This document shows positions 57,652 through 64,000 of a stretch of DNA of 64,000 bases, one piece after another (position 1 is the first letter of the stretch; every line of letters starts with the position of its first letter). The position numbers were made by a program, and so were the translations under genes. Below the pieces are notes generated by a model. That model saw only the letters and a program-made list of their open reading frames with translations, made no database searches and was not told where the DNA came from. This DNA is from Tolypeutes matacus (lineage: Eukaryota; Chordata; Mammalia; Cingulata; Chlamyphoridae): assembly GCA_026826555.1 (NCBI GenBank), contig JAKSZT010054583.1:1223161-1287160 (forward strand). Reading direction: 5' to 3'.

Positions 57652-57929
57652 CTAACCAGCTGATAAAACTGTTGGAAGAACTGCATACCTTTGCTCTTGT
57701 TAAGGAAAACTGATTAATATTCCTAATCTCAAGAAATCTTTGTGCAGGAAAAAAAAATGATAGGAAAGATAGATTTTCATTAGCCCCTCAAAAGTTGGTG
57801 TGAGAATAACAACCAGGACTCAGACTATGGTTTACCAGCATACCTTAACCTGAAAGTACTTTATGACTTTCTTTAGAGATATTCAGAATTTTACACTAGA
57901 TTTCAGAGGAAAGAGCAATTAAGTATCAT

Positions 57930-58640
57930 AAAAGAAACTTAGAAATGTGTCAAATATCCTCAGAAAGATTTGAAAACATTTTGCATCCTTAAAACAAGAA
58001 AAGGCTGCCATGAAGAGGGAAATCAAACAACAAGAATTAACATGAAACAAGAATATAAAACAAGATTTAAATGACAAAATTAAAAATGCAACAGAAGGAC
58101 TAGTAGAAAATGTCAAGGAAATCTCCTCAACTATAAAATAATAATGATAAGTAAAACAGATAAAGTGTAAGAGAAAAGCAGAAATATGGAAGTTCAATCT
58201 AGGATACCCAATATTGAGGTTCTAGAAAAATAGAGGAAAATAGAGAGGAAGAAATTGAGAACATTCCTTAAAACTACAGCAGGAAATGCTTCTTCAGGCA
58301 GAAAGTCTACCAAATGCCAAGAATGGTAACTGAAAAAGGAGCTGCCCCTAGACACATCCTCATGAAATTTCATAACACCACAAAGATCCCAAATATTTCC
58401 AGAGGCATAAACAGATTATCTAGAAAGAAAAAAAATCTTATTGGCTTCAGGATTCTCATTAACGACCATGGACATTAGAAGATAATGAAACCTTCAAATC
58501 AATGCCTTCACTAGTTTGGGGAAAAGAAAACACTCTAACTCTAGACTTGTAAACTCAAATCAATTATCCATCAAATGAGTGGCAAAATAAAGACATTCAA
58601 GGACTCAGAAAATTTTACATCCAGGTATTGTTTTTAAAAT
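57930..58640 (+). mobile_element. HAL1-like ORF1 fragment
   Basis: Ordered similarity to HAL1 (an L1-derived element retaining only ORF1): AGAGGAAGAAATTGAGAACA, GGCAGAAAGTCTACC, TAGACACATCCTCATGAAAT, TTCATAACACCACAAAGATC, GACATTAGAAGATAATG and GTGGCAAAATAAAGACATTC. Frames are broken throughout. Confidence 0.6.
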
Positions 58641-58644
58641 ACTT

Positions 58645-59635
58645 GAGAGTGTATGCCAACAAAATGGAATATAGTCTGTCTTAGTCAAAGCACAAAAAGG
58701 TATGAGGCTCCCCCACAAAAGGTCTATAATACATAATGCTACAAAAAATAATGTCAGGCTGATGGCTATGCAGCAGGTATGGACAGTGGCTAGTCTAAAT
58801 CAGACCAGGAGATGGGGGGTGCCAAGGGGAAAAACATTTTTAAAAAGAGAGTTAACTTTAACATATTGTCAAACATAATATGTATAGAAAGCTAAATGGG
58901 GTAGTGATAAGTTGAAGTCATTTACTTGCTTCTTCGTTTTCAAAAAGAAAGACAAGTGGAAATATCAGAAAATCTAAAAAACTATAGAAGAAATGCACGG
59001 TCCAAATATGAAGAAATTAAAATATGATATAATTTTAGAGTTTTTGATGGTATGCAAGAGAATTTATTTGCCTTTAATTGAATTAACATTTTGAATTAAC
59101 ATTCTTCTTCTAGCTGCATAGGTTTAGTGAAATAGCACACATTTCTTTCTCTATGGTTCCAATCACCTTTTTCATTCCATACTGAATAATATTTACATAA
59201 ACATACTAATGTAATGCTCATAATTTATTTTCTAGTTTTAGATTGACTTATTGACAAAGCATGAAAAATATAATTATAGTTACAAAACAGAATGTAAATA
59301 GTATAATCATTAATAATATAAAAAGAATTACTATATCTGAAAGAAGGCAGATGATGAACAAGAACTGTGAGGGGAAGGAAAATGTTGGTGTAGTAATTTC
59401 CTCATCATTTTCCTTGCAAGAATTGGATAATTTTAAAGTTGATGGATCAAGACATAAAATAAAAGCAAAAATGATTAAAGAAGTGCCTTCTGCAGTATAG
59501 AGATAGATGTGGGGAAAGATGGGAAAGGAGAATTTGGCTTATCTTTTTATACTCTTCTGATAGATTCCAATATATTTTTTAAACCATGTTCCTGGCATTG
59601 TTTTTACTCATAAAAAAAAAAAAACAATATAGAGA
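58645..59635. other. Unique non-coding DNA
   Basis: AT-rich, no gene seen; the 79-codon frame at 59261-59500 is low-complexity. Confidence 0.4.
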
Positions 59636-59644
59636 GTGTTTGTT

Positions 59645-59850
59645 AAAATTGTAGGTTTCAGAGCCAAAACATTTGTTCAAATCTCAACTTTGCCACATCC
59701 CAGCTATGGGACCTTGGCTGAGGTACTTAACCACTCTGTGCCCCATTTATAAAATGGGGACAATAACAGAATCTACTTCACAGGGCTGTTGCAGGGAATA
59801 GCTGAGACTAATATCTGGCTTACAGTAAGCATTCACTAAACATTATCATC
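59645..59850 (+). repeat. MIR: MIR SINE
   Basis: TTTGTTCAAATCTCAACTTT, CCCAGCTATGGGACCTTGGC, GTACTTAACCACTCTGTGCC, TTATAAAATGGGGACAATAA, CAGGGCTGTTGCAGGGAATA and AGTAAGCATTCACTAAACAT reproduce the MIR order nearly full length. Confidence 0.92.
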
Positions 59851-60320
59851 ATACCTTTTATTTTATACGTGAGGAACACATTACATCTAAAAAAAAAAAC
59901 CTTACATTTACAAATAGTTATAATTGATAAGAAACTAAACAGTTTGTGAAAAAGAAGCAAATGAAAGTGACAAAACTTGAAATCAGAAGCATATCTTGGT
60001 GCTCTCAGTTTGATTCTGAACTTTTTTCCGTCCCGGAACAACTTTCACAGAGTGGATAGACAACCACTAGAAGCTAATGTTGGTAAAAGATTAAATGGAT
60101 TTCCCTTTCCCTGAAGACAACCACTACCTTTGAAAATGGCCAAACATCAGGCACTGCTTGTGAGTTCAAAGACAGAACCTGGTTTTTGAACTTTAGTTCT
60201 GATTCAATTATTCTACTTGCATAAATGGAAATCAATATATTTAGAATCTTGATTAAGGAATTGAATTAATGCATTAGTGCATTGTCTTCCTTTTAGTTTG
60301 AAAATTTGGAAACATAAAAA
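59851..60320. other. Unique non-coding DNA
   Basis: Nothing recognised. Confidence 0.4.
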
Positions 60321-60324
60321 AGAA

Positions 60325-61800
60325 CAGTACACAATGATCAAGTGGTATTTCTCCCAAGAATTCAAGAGTGATTCAACATAGGAAAATCAATTAAGGAAAC
60401 ACACACACACACACACACATGATCATCTCCACTGATGCAGAAAAGGCACTTGACAAAATCCAATACCTTTCTTGACAAAATCAGAAAACTAGGAAGAGAG
60501 GGAAACTTGAGCAACATGATAAAGAACATGTATGAAAAAGTCACCACTAACATCATACTCAACAGTGAGAGACTGAAAGCTTTCCCTCTAAGATCAGGAA
60601 CAAGACAAGGATGCCCATTGTCACCACAGTTATTTAGTGTCCTGGAAATTCTAGCAAGAACAATTAGGAACAACAAAAACAAAAAGGGATGCACATTTGA
60701 AAGAACTAAAACTTTCCCTATTTGCAGATAACATGATCGTTTATATAGAAAATCTTTCAAAACCCTCAACAAAGCTCCTAAAGTTAATAAATGAAGTCTG
60801 CAAAGTGGCAACGCACATCAACCTACAAAATCAAGTGTTTCTACAGACTAGTGATGAAGAATCTGAAAATGAAATTAAGAAAAAATTCCATTAGCAATAG
60901 CAACGAAAATAATGGAATATCAAGGGATAAATCTAACCAAGGACAAAATACTTATAGGTGGAAAATAACAAAACATTGTTAAAAGAAATCAAAGAAAACC
61001 TAAATAAGTGGAAAGACATTCCAAGTTCATTTATTGGAAGACTAAATATTGTTAAGATGTCAGTTCTACCCAAAACATTTCACAGATTCAGCATAGTCAC
61101 AATCAAAATTCTAATAGCCATCTCTGCAGAAATGGAAAAACTAAGCATCAAATTTATATGGAAGGGCAAGGGGCCCCAAATAGGCAAAACCACCTTGAAA
61201 AAAGAAGAACAAACTTGGAGGACTCACACATCCTGATTTTAAAACTTACTACACAGCAACAGTAATCAAAACAGCATGGCACAAGGGCAGATGTGTAGAT
61301 CAATGGAATAGAATTAAAAGCTCAGAAATAAACCCCCAAACCTATAACTAACTGATTTTTGTCAAGGGTGCCATGCTCGGTCAATTTGGCAAAGAATAGT
61401 CTCTTCAAAAATGGTGCTGGGTTTCAAAGGACTTTATCAAAAGAGTGAAAAGGTAGCCAATTCAATAGGAGAAAATATTTGGTAATCACACATCTGATAA
61501 GGGTTTAATATCCATGATCTATAAGGAGATCATACAACTCAACAATAAAAAGACAAACTATCTGATTAAAAAATAAGCAGAAGACTTGAATAGACAACTG
61601 TCCAAAGAAGAAATACAAATGGCAAAGCAACACATGAAAAAATGTTCAACATCACTAGTGATTAGGGATATGCAAGTCAAAACTACAATGAGATATCACT
61701 TCACGCCTGTTAGACTGGCCGCTATTAAAAAGTCGGAAAACTGTAAATGTTGGAAAGAATGTGGAGAGAGAGGAATACTTATTCACTGTTGGTGGTAATG
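60325..61800 (+). pseudogene. L1 ORF2 remnant, RT motif FADN
   Basis: Frames show the RT block AEKALDKIQ (about 60437), the thumb-side segment FPLRSGTRQGCPLSPQLF (60585-60640), and the catalytic box as FADNM instead of FADDM (about 60720-60735). Then comes [20 protein letters not shown] (about 61000-61060) and the C-terminal region to about 61800. A (CA)11 tract interrupts the frame at 60398-60419. Loss of the second aspartate plus frame breaks make it inactive; FADD aspartates are the known metal-binding RT residues. Confidence 0.85.
60398..60419. repeat. (CA)11 microsatellite
   Basis: Eleven CA units inside the L1 ORF2 remnant, where other copies have coding sequence. Confidence 0.9.
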
Positions 61801-62600
61801 TAGATTGGTACAGCCGTTGTGGAGGATTGTTTCGCAGTTCCTAGGGAAGTCACCATGTGACCCAGCAATACCATTACTAGGTATACACCCAGAGAACTGA
61901 GAGCAGAGATATAAAGAGACATCTGCACACGGATGTGCATAGCAGCATTATTCACAATTGCCAAAAGTTGGAAACAACCCAGGTGACCATCAACTTATGA
62001 ATGGATAAACAAATTGTGGCATAAACACACAATGGAATATTATGAAGCTGTAAGAAGAAATGAAGTCTTGAAGCATATTGCAACATGGATGAACCTGGAA
62101 GACATTGTGTTGAGTGAAGCAAGCCAGACACAAAAGGACAAATACTGTATGATTGCCCTATTTTGAACTAAATATATTATGTGAAATATAAATATATTAT
62201 GTGAAATATGAATATGGGTAAAATTGTATATATAAGACCATTTTTCTTTGAAGCTGAACAAATGTAGGTTAATACTAAAAATGTAAATATCAGACAAAAA
62301 AAATAAACCAACATTATACCAAGTAAAGGAGACCAGGCACAGAGTACTACATATTGTATGATTCCATTTATATATAAAATGTAAATGTAAATTAATTTAT
62401 AAAGATGAAATTAGATTAGTGGTTATGTAGGACCGAGGAAGGAATGCTAAAGGGAGTGGAGTCTTTCTTTTTGGAGTAATGAAATTGTTCTAAAATTTTT
62501 GAGATGATGAATGTACAACATTGTGATTATAATAAAAGCTATTGATTATACACTTTGGATAGATAATATGGTATGTGACTATATCCCAATAAAACTGCTT
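61801..62600 (+). mobile_element. L1 ORF2 end and 3' UTR
   Basis: Continuation of the ORF2 remnant: ACAATGGAATATTATGAAGC, GAACCTGGAAGACATTGTGT, AAGCCAGACACAAAAGGACA. The 3' UTR holds AATAAAAGCTATTGATTATA and AATAAAACTGC. No long A-tail. Confidence 0.8.
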
Positions 62601-62868
62601 AATAAACAAATAATAATGCAAAAATAGCCAGAAATAGCAGCTATGTATAGCAGAGGAAACAGAGAGATTGAGAGGTGAGGAATTTTGTTTGTTTGTCTGG
62701 TTTGTTTTTTTTTTGTTTGTTTATTATTATTATTGAAATAATGAAAATGCTTTAATAATGATTGAAGTGATGAACACACAACTATGTGATTATACCAAAT
62801 ACAATGGATTGTACACTCTCGATAAATTATATGCTCTATTAATATGTATCAATAAGATAGATTTGTTT
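62601..62868 (+). mobile_element. Second L1 3' UTR segment
   Basis: GAGATTGAGAGGTGAGGAAT, TGATGAACACACAACTATGT, ATTATACCAAATACAATGG and ACACTCTCGATAAATTATAT restate the 3' UTR order found at 62440-62590, so a second truncated 3' end follows the first. Confidence 0.6.
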
Positions 62869-63715
62869 TTAAAAATGGTGCTGGGAAGACTGTATGTCCA
62901 TCTATATGCAAAAGAATGAAGGTGGATCCTTACCTTACACTATACACAAAAATTAACTCAAAATGGATCATTTCACACCCACTAGAATGGCTACTTTTTT
63001 TTTTATGGAAAATAACAAATGTTAAAGGATGTGAAAAAATAAGAATGCTTGCTCATTGTTGGTAGGAAAGTAAAATGGTGAAGCCACTGTGAAAAACAGG
63101 AAAACAGTTTGATGGTTCCTCAGAAAGTTAAGTACCATAGGACCTGGCTATCCACACTTCCAGGTATAAAACCAAAAGAATTAAAAACAGGTACTCAAAC
63201 AGATGTTTGCACATCAATGTTCATAGCAATATTACTCACAAATGACAAGAGATGGAAGCAACCCAAGTGGTCCATCAACAGAAGAATAGATAAATAAAAT
63301 GTGATATGTATGTACAATGGAATATTATTCAGCCATAAAAAGGACTGAAGATCTGATACATGCTACTACATGGATTAATTTGGAAGACATCATATTGAGC
63401 GAAATAAGCCAGACATCAAAGGGCAAGTATTGTATGATCTCAATGATGTGACATAATTAGAACAAGCAAACTTATGAATCAAAAACTAAAATACAAGTTA
63501 CCAGGGACTGAGGTGGGGGTACAGAATGGGGATATAATGCTTAATTGGCACAGAGTTTCTGTTTGGGATGATGTAAAAGTTTTAGTAATGGATGGTGGTG
63601 ATGGTAAAACAACATTGTGAATGTAATTGACACCACTGAATTGTATATTTGAAAGTGGTTAAAATGGGAAATTTTAGATTGTATATATGTTACCAGAATA
63701 CAAATTTTTTAAAAA
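62869..63715 (+). mobile_element. L1M-type ORF2 end and 3' UTR
   Basis: Starts inside ORF2 (AAAATGGTGCTGGGAAGACT). It has the C-terminal landmarks (CATCAACAGAAGAATAGATA, ATGGAATATTATTCAGCC) and the old L1M 3' UTR (ACAGAGTTTCTGTTTGGGAT, ACAACATTGTGAATGTAATT, CACTGAATTGTATATTTG). Confidence 0.88.
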
Positions 63716-63962
63716 CTGTAGATATGTACAACATAACCTGTGAACCAGTACATAATGTAAACTATGTACTGCAGTTAATAGTATAATTACAATAATATTG
63801 TTTCAGCAATTGTTAAAAAAAAAAAAAAAAAAAAAAGATCCACACTAATGGAAAATGTTAATGATAGGTAAAACTGGGGAGGGGGCGGTGTTTATACATG
63901 GGAACACTGTATTTTCTGTTTGATTTTTCTGTATATCTACAATTTCCACAATAAAAAATTAA
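63716..63962 (+). mobile_element. Third L1-like 3' terminus
   Basis: ACATAATGTAAACTATGTAC, CAGCAATTGTTAAAA plus an A-run (63816-63837), CACACTAATGGAAAATG and the terminal GGGGAGGGGGCGG...GGGAACACTGTATTTTCTG block with AATAAAAAATT. Same layout as the 3' ends at 18.5 and 49.9 kb. Confidence 0.65.
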
Positions 63963-64000
63963 TAGGGATTAGCAAAACAGCACCTGTGTACCCAACCTTC

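Noticed and set aside
62579..62779. CRISPR-like or tandem array
   Set aside because: The repeated TTTG/TTA units are simple low-complexity sequence within an L1 3' UTR.

Overview
The window is non-coding mammalian DNA with no supportable host protein-coding exon, rRNA gene or functional tRNA gene. It is AT-rich and CpG-poor, and open frames are short and coincide with repeats. Several young tRNA-Ala-like SINEs have heads, tRNA-type A/B boxes and tails of the DAS type known from xenarthrans (sloths, anteaters, armadillos). Together with L1 copies of matching style they point to a xenarthran. I saw none of the classic long-nosed-armadillo SINE bodies I would expect to be common, so a sloth or anteater is possible, but this is inference.

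Layout. 0-13 kb: a two-headed SINE (1.0 kb), a monomeric DAS SINE (4.6 kb), a solo-LTR candidate with TATA box and poly(A) signal (6.0-6.7 kb), an old L1 3' end split by an MLT1-like LTR (6.8-7.9 kb), a complete MER5A (8.1 kb), and an old TIR-type element split by a second two-headed SINE (11.0-11.9 kb). 13.4-18.7 kb: a degraded L1 ORF2 holding three nested insertions. One of these carries a 404-bp inverted near-identical copy of sequence 2.0 kb upstream. 18.9-25 kb: further SINEs, MLT1-like LTRs, and an L1 whose ORF1 start is joined directly to an L1 3' terminus. 25-33 kb: a pair of related hAT-type MITEs, an antisense L1 3' end, and unique sequence that includes a homeodomain-motif-rich conserved-element candidate at 32.6-32.85 kb.

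33.1-38.4 kb: a minus-strand L1 with both termini and an 18-bp target-site duplication, internally deleted between ORF1 and ORF2 and hit by a small secondary retroinsertion. 38.4-60 kb: mostly unique sequence with MLT1-like LTRs, an old LINE fragment, SINEs, a long (TA)n tract, MIR copies and a HAL1-like fragment. 60.3-64 kb: stacked L1 3' segments, the first with an ORF2 whose catalytic FADD is changed to FADN.

The elements do not form a pathway. The window records repeated L1-driven retroposition (L1, SINE, nested and rearranged insertions) into an intergenic or intronic region. The non-repeat blocks may contain regulatory conserved sequence. I found no evidence of a new enzymatic or defence system. 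The most unusual signals are the inverted L1 copy, the internally rearranged L1s, and the dual-promoter SINEs.
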